Below are positions 53,451-63,278 of a DNA stretch of 64,000 nucleotides, piece after piece (the stretch's first letter is position 1; every line of letters starts with the position of its first letter). A program made the position numbers and the translations under genes. This DNA comes from Streptococcus xiaochunlingii (GTDB lineage: Bacteria > Bacillota > Bacilli > Lactobacillales > Streptococcaceae). The notes below the pieces were generated by a model. That model saw nothing but the letters and a program-made list of their open reading frames with translations. It made no database searches and was not told the DNA's origin. The stretch covers positions 1,054,001 to 1,118,000 of the forward strand of contig NZ_VFSG01000001.1 in assembly GCF_006385805.1 (NCBI RefSeq), in the 5' to 3' direction.

Positions 53451-55700
53451 TTACAATTTCTCACGTGCAACTTTCGCAGCTTCTACAAGGCGGATCAAGC
53501 TTTCTTTCGTTTCTTTAATTCCACGTGTTTTCAAACCACAGTCAGGGTTGATCCAAACTTTTCTGCTTGGTACTTTCGCAAGGATTGCTTCGATTGTGTG
53601 GTCGATTTCGCCTTCGTTAGGCACACGAGGTGAGTGGATATCGTAAACCCCAGGTCCAACTTCTGTTTGGAAGTTTTTCGCTTTGAGTTCGTCCAAGATT
53701 TCAAGGTTTGAACGACTCGCTTCAAATGAGATGACGTCTGCATCCATGTTGTCGATGGCTGGGATGATATCTGTAAATTCTGAGTAACACATGTGAGTGT
53801 GGATTTGTGTGTCTGGTGCTACTGTTGAGTGTACCAAACGGAAGGCTGGAATAGCCCAGTCAAGGTAGTCTTCATACCAGTCACTACGACGGAGTGGCAA
53901 TTTTTCACGAAGAGCAGCCTCGTCGATTTGGATGATTTTCACACCTGCAGCTTCAAGATCAAGAACTTCATCCTTGATTGCAAGAGCGATTTGAAGAGTT
54001 GAATCCTTGATAGAGATGTCTTCACGTGGGAATGACCAGTTAAGAATTGTAACAGGTCCAGTCAACATCCCTTTAACAGGTTTGTTAGTACGGCTTTGTG
54101 CGTAGCTAGACCATTTCACAGTAATAGGGTTGAGACGAGTCACATCACCCCAGATGATTGGTGGTTTCACCCCACGCATACCGTATGATTGTACCCAACC
54201 ATTTTTAGAGAAGAGGTAACCTGACAAGTTTTGACCGAAGTACTCAACCATGTCATTACGCTCGAATTCACCGTGTACAAGTACATCAAATCCAACTTCT
54301 TCTTGCCATTTGATCCATTCGTCAATGGTTTCAGCAAGGAAGGCATCGTATTCTTCTTGTGACAATTCACCCTTACGGAAGGCCAAACGTTTCGCACGAA
54401 CTTCTTTCGTTTGAGGGAAGGATCCGATGGTTGTTGTTGGAAGAGCTGGAAGTTTGAAGGCATCTTCTTGGATTGCTTCACGTTCAGCAAAAGCTGGCAA
54501 ACGAGTGTAGTCTGCGTCTGTCAATCCAGCGATACGCGCACGAAGTTCTGCATTTGCTCCGACACGTTCAGTCGCAAAGAGTTCTTTGTTTGCTGCAAGA
54601 GCTTCTGCTCCTTGACCGTTGCGGATAGCATCCAAATCACGGATTTCATCCAATTTTTCAACTGCAAAAGCAAAGTGGTTCAAGATAGCTGGTTCAAAGT
54701 CTTCATTAGCAGTTGTAAATGGCACATGAAGAAGTGAGCATGAGCTAGTCAAAACGATGTTTTCAGCTGGGATTTGCTCAAGAATAGCCAAGCTCTTTTC
54801 ATAGTTGTTGCGCCAGATGTTCTTACCATTGACGATACCTGCATAAAGCGTCTTGTCAGCTGGGAAGCCACCTTTAACGAGTTCAAGAGTTTTCTTCCCT
54901 TCAACGAAGTCCAAACCAATCGCATCTACTGGCAAATTCACAAGGGCAGAGTAGATGTCACGAACATCACCAAAGTAAGTTTGGATCAAGACCTCAAGAC
55001 CTTTCTTGTCAGCCAAGAGCTTGTTGTAGAGGTTCAAGAAGAGCGCTTTTTCTTCAGCTGATAAATCTTTAACAAGAGCTGCTTCATCCAGTTGGATACG
55101 AGTCGCACCAAGCTCAGCCAATTTAGCAAAAACATCTTGGTAAGCAGCTACTAAGCTATCAACGAAGTCTTCTGCTTTTACGCCTTCTTCAAAGTCTGAT
55201 AATTGAAGGAAAGTGAATGGTCCAACCACAACTGGACGAGTGTCAAGACCCAATTCTTTCGCTTCTTGGTACTCATCAAAAATCTTGTGACCAGCCAATT
55301 TGACTTCTGTTGTTTTTTCAAATTTTGGAACGATGTAGTGGTAGTTGGTGTTGAACCATTTCTTCATTGGAAGAGCACGCACATCCCCTTTTTCTCCTTG
55401 GTAACCACGCGCCAAGGCAAAGTAGCGTTCAAGGTCAGACAAGTCCAAGTTTTGAACAGATGTAGGAACCACGTTGAAAAGGAAGGCTGCATCTAGGAAG
55501 TTGTCATAGTGAGAAAAGTCATTTGATGGGATTTCAGTGATACCTTTTTCTTTGACAATATTCCAGTGTTTGGCACGCAATTCTTTTGCAGCATCCAACA
55601 AATCTTCAGCTGTAATTTCGTTTCTAAAATATTTCTCAGTTGTAAATTTTAGTTCGCGGAATTCACCCAAACGAGGGAATCCGATAATTGTAGTTGACAT
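53451..55700 (-). CDS. metE: Cobalamin-independent methionine synthase
   Basis: 749 residues. Two (beta-alpha)8 barrels. Zinc site ligands lie in HTHMCYSEF (His, Cys), the later Glu and the C-terminal NPDCGLKTR (Cys). The start [24 protein letters not shown] is characteristic. Makes methionine from homocysteine and 5-methyl-THF-polyglutamate; works with metF. GGAGG before the ATG. Two inverted repeats upstream may bind a LysR-type regulator such as MetR/MtaR. Confidence 0.98.
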   Translation of the reverse strand: MSTTIIGFPRLGEFRELKFTTEKYFRNEITAEDLLDAAKELRAKHWNIVKEKGITEIPSNDFSHYDNFLDAAFLFNVVPTSVQNLDLSDLERYFALARGYQGEKGDVRALPMKKWFNTNYHYIVPKFEKTTEVKLAGHKIFDEYQEAKELGLDTRPVVVGPFTFLQLSDFEEGVKAEDFVDSLVAAYQDVFAKLAELGATRIQLDEAALVKDLSAEEKALFLNLYNKLLADKKGLEVLIQTYFGDVRDIYSALVNLPVDAIGLDFVEGKKTLELVKGGFPADKTLYAGIVNGKNIWRNNYEKSLAILEQIPAENIVLTSSCSLLHVPFTTANEDFEPAILNHFAFAVEKLDEIRDLDAIRNGQGAEALAANKELFATERVGANAELRARIAGLTDADYTRLPAFAEREAIQEDAFKLPALPTTTIGSFPQTKEVRAKRLAFRKGELSQEEYDAFLAETIDEWIKWQEEVGFDVLVHGEFERNDMVEYFGQNLSGYLFSKNGWVQSYGMRGVKPPIIWGDVTRLNPITVKWSSYAQSRTNKPVKGMLTGPVTILNWSFPREDISIKDSTLQIALAIKDEVLDLEAAGVKIIQIDEAALREKLPLRRSDWYEDYLDWAIPAFRLVHSTVAPDTQIHTHMCYSEFTDIIPAIDNMDADVISFEASRSNLEILDELKAKNFQTEVGPGVYDIHSPRVPNEGEIDHTIEAILAKVPSRKVWINPDCGLKTRGIKETKESLIRLVEAAKVAREKL

Positions 55701-55780
55701 GTTTTGTCCTCCAAAAATTCAAGTTGAGTCTATCTTATCAGAAGAAGCGCCTTCTGTATAATTGCTTTTCAATGGTTTAT

Positions 55781-55873
55781 GGTATAGCCAGAAGCTATAA
55801 CCTTATAGATCAAGGGTTTCCGCCACTTGTCATTGAACAGAACTAATAGACCTTATAAAAAATAACTATAAGG
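55781..55873 (-). promoter_or_regulatory. Inverted repeats upstream of metE
   Basis: GGTATAGC-cagaa-GCTATAaCC (55781-55802) and CCTTATA-n9-TATAAGG (55851-55873). The TATAG-containing dyads resemble LysR-type MetR/MtaR sites known to control streptococcal metE; no T-box or SAM riboswitch is seen. Part of the 273-base gap 55701-55973. Confidence 0.45.
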
Positions 55874-55930
55874 CTTCTACCAGACAGACTGAGACCCCTC
55901 CCATAGGACAGTCCTCATTCCCTCTAAAAC

Positions 55931-55959
55931 AAAAAAAGAAGCTATCCGCTTCTTTTTTT
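55931..55959 (-). terminator. Terminator after dexB
   Basis: AAAAAAAGAAGC, loop tatcc, GCTTCTTTTTTT; 14 bases beyond the dexB stop. Confidence 0.9.
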
Positions 55960-55973
55960 GTAGAAACTTATGC

Positions 55974-57614
<1,641 letters not shown>

Positions 57615-57677
57615 TTACATCATAACCAAACTGGAAAAGAATTGCAACCCTCAGCTGACCTATCTGTCTCCCTTAAA

Positions 57678-57713
57678 ATAAAAAAGAAGTCTCTCTAGAG
57701 AACTTCCTTTTCA
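57678..57713 (-). terminator. Terminator after the acyltransferase gene
   Basis: AAAAAAGAAGT-ctctc, loop, gagAACTTCcTTTT; imperfect and overlapping the gene's 3' end. Confidence 0.6.
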
Positions 57714-58735
57714 AGACTTCTGTTTTTCTCTTCTTTTTGCCAAGAGTGATAAGAGAGCATGGCCAATCCAAAGAGATGACTTCCCAACAAGGCCGTCACA
57801 AAAATCAACTTGCCCCTGTCTGGATAAGAAAGCGGAACATTGCTAAAGCCATAGCGAGCCCATTCGATAAAGATCGGATGCGAAAAATATAACGCCATGC
57901 TCATCTGCTTTAAGTACTGCAAATCATAGCTTTTCAAAAAGGACGATCTCAGGCAAGCATTAACCAAATAGACCGTCACAAAGGGAAGGAGCAAGAAAAA
58001 GTTCTTATCGATTCCTTCATGTTGAAAAATGATGAGGCCTTCTAAACAGAACAGTCCAAAGGCAAGGGCTACTTTTTGCCAACGGTGAACCCTAAAGGTT
58101 TGTGCATGAAAATGGTCATAGAGATAGTAACCCATAAAGATAAAAATAGGCGTGTAAAAGAGACCATTTCGCGCTGTGAAAAATAAGTTGCTGTAGAGTT
58201 GGTAACCCTTGAGAAGACTCGTGGTGTCCAGATAAGCTGAATAGGTCTCGATCAAACCCCAGCAGTATAGAAGAAAGGTGATCAACCCCGTCCAAACCAT
58301 ACCTAGGCGTTTGACCAATTGATTGACCAAAAACAAGCCCAGCAAAAAGGCTGGGATATACCAGAGTTGGTAGCACATTCCCAGATAGAGAAGAGCAATC
58401 AGAACGCCTGCTGGAAAGAGATAGACAGGGAGATGAAGACTAGAAAAAAAGACCCAGGCATAGGGAAGATAGACACAACTCCAAAATAAATAGGTTTTTA
58501 CGATTTTGACCAGATAGGTCTTCATTTTCCTTGCATCTCTTAGTGATGGCTTGAGGAAAAAGCTGGCACAGACGATAAAAAATGGCACCGCTAGCCGGCC
58601 GAGCATACTCTTGAGACCAAAATGTACTGGCTCATAAGAGGTCAAGCGACCACTATGCACCAATATCACTGCAATCGCAAAGAGGTATTGAAAAAGACTA
58701 ATATTGGAAGTGTTATAGAGGGAATTCTTTTTCAT
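57695..58735 (-). CDS. Acyltransferase family (OafA-like) membrane protein
   Basis: 346 residues with ten or so membrane helices. SLFQYLFAIAVILVHSGRL near the start holds the conserved active His of acyltransferase-3 proteins, and GRLAVPFFIVCASFFL follows. Such proteins acetylate cell-wall or capsular sugars. Pneumococcal relatives are found beside dexB at the capsule locus edge, but here dexB is not linked to capsule genes. Single gene. Confidence 0.85.
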   Translation of the reverse strand: MKKNSLYNTSNISLFQYLFAIAVILVHSGRLTSYEPVHFGLKSMLGRLAVPFFIVCASFFLKPSLRDARKMKTYLVKIVKTYLFWSCVYLPYAWVFFSSLHLPVYLFPAGVLIALLYLGMCYQLWYIPAFLLGLFLVNQLVKRLGMVWTGLITFLLYCWGLIETYSAYLDTTSLLKGYQLYSNLFFTARNGLFYTPIFIFMGYYLYDHFHAQTFRVHRWQKVALAFGLFCLEGLIIFQHEGIDKNFFLLLPFVTVYLVNACLRSSFLKSYDLQYLKQMSMALYFSHPIFIEWARYGFSNVPLSYPDRGKLIFVTALLGSHLFGLAMLSYHSWQKEEKNRSLEKEVL

Positions 58736-58843
58736 GGTCCTACTCCTTCGCCAAATGCAGATTCTATGGTTATTTTAGCATGAAAGAGAGGACCAAGCAA
58801 GGAATCCTTGCCTCCTTATCTACCTTTTTTCCTCTATTTTTGA

Positions 58844-58858
58844 TATACTCAAAGCATG
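58844..58858 (+). promoter_or_regulatory. pabB -10 element six bases from the start codon
   Basis: TATACT at 58844-58849 and ATG at 58856-58858. As with queG, the predicted transcription start falls on or beside the ATG; no Shine-Dalgarno is visible. Confidence 0.5.
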
Positions 58859-60586
58859 CACAAACAAACGATTATTGATTTTAAAGAGCTTGGATTGCGA
58901 CACATTTTCACCAAGCCGCTAAAGGAATTAAAAACAAGAGACCTCGACCAAGTAGAGACTCTTCTGAGAGAGGCGGAAGCCTATCAGGAGGCTGGTTATT
59001 ATGCCGTAGGCTATGTCAGCTATGAAGCCGCTCCTGCTTTTGAGAAAAAATTAGCCGTCCACCCAGCACCACTCATGGGAGAATATCTCCTCTATTTCAC
59101 CATCCACGAGAAAGTAGAAACCCTTCCTTTCCCAGAGGACTACGAGGCAGTGGATCTTCCAGCCAATTGGCAGGAAGAGGTAGAGGCGCCTGCTTATCGA
59201 AAAGCTATCGAGACCATCCAGCACCACATCCGTCAAGGGGATACCTATCAGGTCAACTACACCGTCCAGCTTTCTCAAGAGCTAAAAGCTGACCCTTTGG
59301 CCATCTACAATCGCTTGGTGGTAGAACAGAAGGCCCATTACAATGCCTTTATCCAGCACGATGATGTGTCCATCCTCTCTATTAGTCCTGAGCTCTTTTT
59401 TGAACAAGATGACCGGCTACTGACCACCCGCCCTATGAAGGGGACGACTCGTCGTGGGCTTACCAACCAAACAGATCTTCAAGAGGCTGCTTGGCTAGAA
59501 GCTGATCCCAAAAATCGAGCAGAAAACATGATGATTGTGGATCTCCTGCGTAATGATATGAATCGCATTTCGGAGATCGGAAGTGAGCAGGTGACCCATC
59601 TCTGCCAGGTGGAGCAATACTCTACTGTTTGGCAGATGACCTCGACCATTGAAAGTCGCATACGCCCCGAAGTCGACCTAGTCCAAACCTTCCAGGCTCT
59701 CTTTCCTTGCGGTTCCATCACAGGGGCACCGAAGATTTCCACTATGGAAATTATTCAACGGACAGAGGTTGCTCCTCGTGGCGTCTACTGTGGAACAATC
59801 GGTATCCTTCTTCCAAAAGGGAAACGGATTTTTAATGTGGCCATTCGAACCCTTCAAATGCAAGGGCATCAAGCCGTCTATGGCGTAGGTGGAGGCATCA
59901 CTTGGGACAGCAAATGGGAAAGTGAATACCAGGAGACCAAGCAAAAGTCTGCTGTCCTCTACCGACAAGAACCTCGCTTTGACCTCTTGACAACTGGTCG
60001 TATCCACCAAGGAGAGTTGACCTTCCTGGAGCAACACCTGACCCGTTTAAGAGAGGCCAGTCGCTACTTTGCCTATCCTTTTGATGAGCCAAAACTCCTG
60101 AAAGAACTTCAAGAAGAGCTTGCTCGTTTGGACTCCAACCTTGACTATCGTTGTCGGATTGCCTTACAAAAAAACGGGGCCTTCCAGCTGGCTATCACCG
60201 AGCTGAAGGACTTGCCCGCTAGCTATCTGCAGGCTCAACTGACCGAGCAAAAGCTTGATTTAGCGAAGCCATTTACTTATTTTAAGACTAGCCAGCGAGC
60301 CCATCTAGTAGCTAAAGATCACGAGCAGATCTTCTATTTAGAAGACGGGACCTTGCTAGAGACGACCATCGGAAATCTCATCCTAGAGATTGACGGCCAG
60401 CGCTACACACCTCCAGCCCACCTCCCTATCCTCGACGGGATTTACCGCCGCTATCTCTTAGAAACTGGACAAGTAGAAGAAAAACTGTTAACGCTGAAGG
60501 ATTTAGAAGTCGCTGACCAAGTCTATGCCTGCAATGCCCTGCGTGGCCTCTATCCACTCGATTTCACTAGAGAGGAATCAGAATGA
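58856..60586 (+). CDS. pabB: Aminodeoxychorismate synthase I fused to lyase (PabB-PabC)
   Basis: 576 residues, two domains. Residues 1-370: chorismate-binding PabB core with the PCGSITGAPKISTMEIIQ signature, RPMKGTTRRG (the nucleophilic Lys of PabB) and NRAENMMIVDLLRND. Residues 375-576: class IV aminotransferase-like aminodeoxychorismate lyase (FDLLTTGRIHQGELTFLEQHL, then the late TIGNLILEIDGQRYTPP). Makes para-aminobenzoate for folate. The amidotransferase PabA is not here. Its stop overlaps the hydrolase start by four bases. Confidence 0.93.
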   Translation: MHKQTIIDFKELGLRHIFTKPLKELKTRDLDQVETLLREAEAYQEAGYYAVGYVSYEAAPAFEKKLAVHPAPLMGEYLLYFTIHEKVETLPFPEDYEAVDLPANWQEEVEAPAYRKAIETIQHHIRQGDTYQVNYTVQLSQELKADPLAIYNRLVVEQKAHYNAFIQHDDVSILSISPELFFEQDDRLLTTRPMKGTTRRGLTNQTDLQEAAWLEADPKNRAENMMIVDLLRNDMNRISEIGSEQVTHLCQVEQYSTVWQMTSTIESRIRPEVDLVQTFQALFPCGSITGAPKISTMEIIQRTEVAPRGVYCGTIGILLPKGKRIFNVAIRTLQMQGHQAVYGVGGGITWDSKWESEYQETKQKSAVLYRQEPRFDLLTTGRIHQGELTFLEQHLTRLREASRYFAYPFDEPKLLKELQEELARLDSNLDYRCRIALQKNGAFQLAITELKDLPASYLQAQLTEQKLDLAKPFTYFKTSQRAHLVAKDHEQIFYLEDGTLLETTIGNLILEIDGQRYTPPAHLPILDGIYRRYLLETGQVEEKLLTLKDLEVADQVYACNALRGLYPLDFTREESE

Positions 60587-61197
60587 AACTTATTTTTTTA
60601 CATGGCCTAGGCCAGGATGCCCACTCTTGGCAAGGGGTCCAAGATGCACTTTCCCCCTTGCAATCTGAATCTTTCGCTATTTTCTCCCGTCCAAGCGAAA
60701 GTTATCAGGAGGCCAAAGAAAGATTGACGGAGTACCTCCAACAAGAAAGCGAACCCTTTATTCTGGTTGGACTCTCACTGGGAGGCGTTCTCGCTCTCGA
60801 TCTCTCCAGCCGAGACTTGCAACAACTCAAGGGCTTGGTGCTTTCAGGGACGCAATACAAACTCAACACCAATCTCCTCTATAGGCTCCAAATTCTCCTT
60901 TTTCGTCTGATTCCCAAGCGTGTCTTTGAAAAGCAGGGGGCCAATAAACAGCACATGTTGCAAATCTTTACCGAATTAAAAAGTCTCAATCTAACCGATA
61001 CCGCTAAAACCTGCCCTCTTCCTAGCCTAGTGATTTGTGGCAGCAAAGATGGGGCCAATCAGGCTTCTTCTAAAAAGTTGGCAAATCTCCTGCCTAAAGG
61101 TCACTATCTAGAAATCGCAGACGGAGGCCATCTACTCAATACTCAGAAACCCCATGAACTGGCACAAGCTATCAAAGAGTTTGTTGGTGATTTTTAA
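60583..61197 (+). CDS. Alpha/beta hydrolase
   Basis: 204 residues. Nucleophile in VGLSLGGVLAL (G-x-S-x-G, Ser about 64), acid in VICGSKDGANQ, histidine in IADGGHLLN. Oxyanion region FLHGLGQDAHSW. Coupled to pabB by ATGA overlap; the substrate is unknown, and a role in folate or chorismate metabolism is only suggested by the neighbour. Confidence 0.9.
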   Translation: MKLIFLHGLGQDAHSWQGVQDALSPLQSESFAIFSRPSESYQEAKERLTEYLQQESEPFILVGLSLGGVLALDLSSRDLQQLKGLVLSGTQYKLNTNLLYRLQILLFRLIPKRVFEKQGANKQHMLQIFTELKSLNLTDTAKTCPLPSLVICGSKDGANQASSKKLANLLPKGHYLEIADGGHLLNTQKPHELAQAIKEFVGDF

Positions 61198-61530
61198 TAG
61201 GAACAGAGGCTGGGCATAAAGTGTCCAGTCTCTTATATATGATAGTTATAACTGCAAGGCGCAGTAGCTGATTGCTCAAAGCACTGCTTTGAGGTGGTGA
61301 ATAGAACTTGCGAGCAAGTTTCCTAAGTCTTTGTTCGCCTTTTAAGCTCCAAAGATGACCTAATCAGCCTTGCGGGGGTGGGGCAACGAACGATTTTTAG
61401 TCAAAATTCGTTCTGTCCCACTCCCGTTTTTTTAGAAATATTTTAGAATTGCTTGATAGTTATTTGAAAAGCAAGCTGTATACTAAGAGTGTAAAGAAAA
61501 TAACTAGTCATTTGGACGAAGGAGAAAACC
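61198..61530. other. Gap between pabB operon and ABC genes
   Basis: 333 bases, mostly the chimeric repeat. The rest (61435-61530) is AT-rich and holds a TATACT at about 61478-61483 (TTTGAAAAGCAAGCTGTATACT), a plausible -10 of the ABC operon with an unclear -35. Confidence 0.5.
61206..61434 (+). repeat. Chimeric repeat: shared end modules around a BOX-like core
   Basis: Left module GAGGCTGGGCATAAAGT then GTCCAGTCTC; right module GTGGGGCAACGAACGA...TCGTTCTGTCCCAC followed by seven T (61427-61433), both like the ends of the 180-base repeat (copy 2 orientation). The centre is different: GCTGATTgCTCAAAGCACTG then CTTTGAGGTGGTGAATAGAAC, which resembles the boxB/boxC modules of pneumococcal BOX elements (CTCAAA...TTTGAG, then AATAGAAC). 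It directly follows the hydrolase stop and probably terminates the pabB operon. Confidence 0.75.
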
Positions 61531-62439
61531 ATGGAAAAAGTATTAGAAATTTCCCATTTGAGTAAAAAGTTCGGTCAACAATACGCCTTAAATGATGTGA
61601 ATCTGAGCATTCGCAAAGGCGACGTCTACGGCCTGATCGGTAAGAACGGGGCAGGGAAAACCACCCTCATCAAGGTCATCACCCAGCTGATTCAAGAAAC
61701 TGACGGAAGCGTCTCCCTCTTCGCTTCCACGAATCGCTCTCAGTGGACACAAGCCCTGAAACGGGTTGGTTCCGTCATTGAGAGTCCTGTGGCTCACAAG
61801 CATATGACCGCCTACCAAAACTTAGTCTACTATTGCAAGGCTCGCCATATTCCCAATCCCGACCAGGTCATCAAAGAAACCTTGAATTATGTTGGCCTGA
61901 ATAATACGGGTAAGAAGAAATTCCGCGATTTTTCACTCGGGATGAAACAACGGTTGGGAATTGCGATTGCGCTCATTGCCAAGCCCGACTTCCTCATTTT
62001 GGACGAACCCATCAATGGTCTCGATCCCGTCGGAATCAAGGAATTCCGTCAGATGATCAAGCGCCTCAACGATGAACTCGGTATGACCATCCTCATTTCC
62101 AGTCATATCCTTTCCGAGCTTTATCTGGTTGCCAATCGTTTTGGCATTGTCGACCAAGGACGCCTGATCAAAGAAATTAGTAAGGCTGAATTCGAAGAAC
62201 AAGGAGAAGATTACATCATCCTCAAGACCAGCCAGCTAGCCCTTGCGAGTCAACTGATCCAGGATCAACTCCATCACCGTATCAAGGTCATCGATAAAGA
62301 TGGAGAAATCCATATCTTCGGACAGACTCACGATATTAAAGTCATTGTCAAAGCCCTCGTTCAAGCGGATATTGACGTGGACGAAATCTACTATGCCCGC
62401 CAAGATCTGGAAAAATTCTTTACGGACTTGGTAGACTAG
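61531..62439 (+). CDS. ABC transporter ATP-binding protein, BcrA-like
   Basis: 302 residues. Walker A GKNGAGKTT (about 37-45), signature SLGMKQRLGIA (about 136-146), Walker B FLILDEPINGLDP, H-loop ISSHIL. The C-terminal about 80 residues form the regulatory tail typical of the bacitracin/lantibiotic exporter ATPases. Works with the permease 54 bases downstream, probably in antimicrobial-peptide protection or an unknown export. Ribosome site GGAG. Confidence 0.93.
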   Translation: MEKVLEISHLSKKFGQQYALNDVNLSIRKGDVYGLIGKNGAGKTTLIKVITQLIQETDGSVSLFASTNRSQWTQALKRVGSVIESPVAHKHMTAYQNLVYYCKARHIPNPDQVIKETLNYVGLNNTGKKKFRDFSLGMKQRLGIAIALIAKPDFLILDEPINGLDPVGIKEFRQMIKRLNDELGMTILISSHILSELYLVANRFGIVDQGRLIKEISKAEFEEQGEDYIILKTSQLALASQLIQDQLHHRIKVIDKDGEIHIFGQTHDIKVIVKALVQADIDVDEIYYARQDLEKFFTDLVD

Positions 62440-62493
62440 TCAAATCACCGCCTTGTTTTACTTATCCCACATATTTCATTTAGGAGATCTATC

Positions 62494-63246
62494 ATGTTGC
62501 ATACCATTCAAGCAGATTTTTACAGACTTTTTCGCTCCAAAGGCTTTTGGATTACAGAAGCCATTCTCGTTCTCAACATCCTGTCTGGAGTCATCTTTGG
62601 AGCTACCGGCCACGTCGGCGTCAATACGGAATCCAAATTACCCCAAGCAACCGAAGTTTGGACGGGCTTTAAAGCCTTGACCAACTACTCTTCCAGCATC
62701 AGTGTGACTATCCTCTTTACCATTATTGTCATCACCTTGGTTCTAGGAACAGACTTAACGCAAAACTTATACAAGAATAGTCTGGCCTATGGGGTTTCGC
62801 GCACCAGCTACTACTTTGCCAAAAGCGCCGTTGTCCTGACCATTGCCCTCTTCCAATTTCTCGTTTCTTATGGTCTCGTCTTCTTGATCGCGACCCTCTA
62901 CAATGGACTTGGAACCATGCCAGAGCACTTCCTTGCTCATTTTGGTCTGACCGTGCTGATTCAGTTCCTTTCCACCCTGGCTTGGGTCAGCATCATTTCC
63001 TTCCTCCTTTATGCTAGCCAATCCATCACCCTAGCCTTCGTTGGCTACTTCGTTGGAAATATCCTCTTAAGTCTTCCTGCGCTTTTCTTTAAAGATATTG
63101 ATATCCTCCACTATCTAAACTTGGAATTCCAATATTCCATGGTCCAAAGCACCACAGCAACGAACAACACCCTCTCGATTGCTCTTGGATTCATCCTTGT
63201 TTTTGGCTTCCTAGGACTCGCTACTTTCAAACACAAAGATTTATGA
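62494..63246 (+). CDS. ABC transporter permease, BcrB/ABC-2 type
   Basis: 250 residues with six predicted helices (about 20-40, 65-90, 103-130, 145-170, 178-200, 218-240). FRSKGFWITEAILVLNI at the start and the hallmark KNSLAYGVSRTSYYFAKSAV loop are as in the ABC-2 lantibiotic-immunity permeases. Two-gene exporter with the ATPase before it. Terminator directly after the stop. Confidence 0.87.
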   Translation: MLHTIQADFYRLFRSKGFWITEAILVLNILSGVIFGATGHVGVNTESKLPQATEVWTGFKALTNYSSSISVTILFTIIVITLVLGTDLTQNLYKNSLAYGVSRTSYYFAKSAVVLTIALFQFLVSYGLVFLIATLYNGLGTMPEHFLAHFGLTVLIQFLSTLAWVSIISFLLYASQSITLAFVGYFVGNILLSLPALFFKDIDILHYLNLEFQYSMVQSTTATNNTLSIALGFILVFGFLGLATFKHKDL

Positions 63247-63247
63247 C

Positions 63248-63278
63248 AAAAAGGCTTGAGCGGTGCTCAAGCCTTTTT
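63248..63278. terminator. Bidirectional terminator ABC / histidine kinase
   Basis: AAAAAGGCTTGAGC, loop ggt, GCTCAAGCCTTTTTT. The last codons of the histidine kinase lie inside the stem. Confidence 0.9.

Noticed and set aside
55701..55973. T-box or SAM riboswitch upstream of metE
   Set aside because: No T-box UGGN bulge with antiterminator and no SAM-type kink-turn; only short palindromes were visible.
58856..60586. Anthranilate synthase (TrpE) for the pabB gene
   Set aside because: The lyase domain at the C-terminus and the lysine-containing RPMKGTTRRG motif point to PabB; no trp genes are near.
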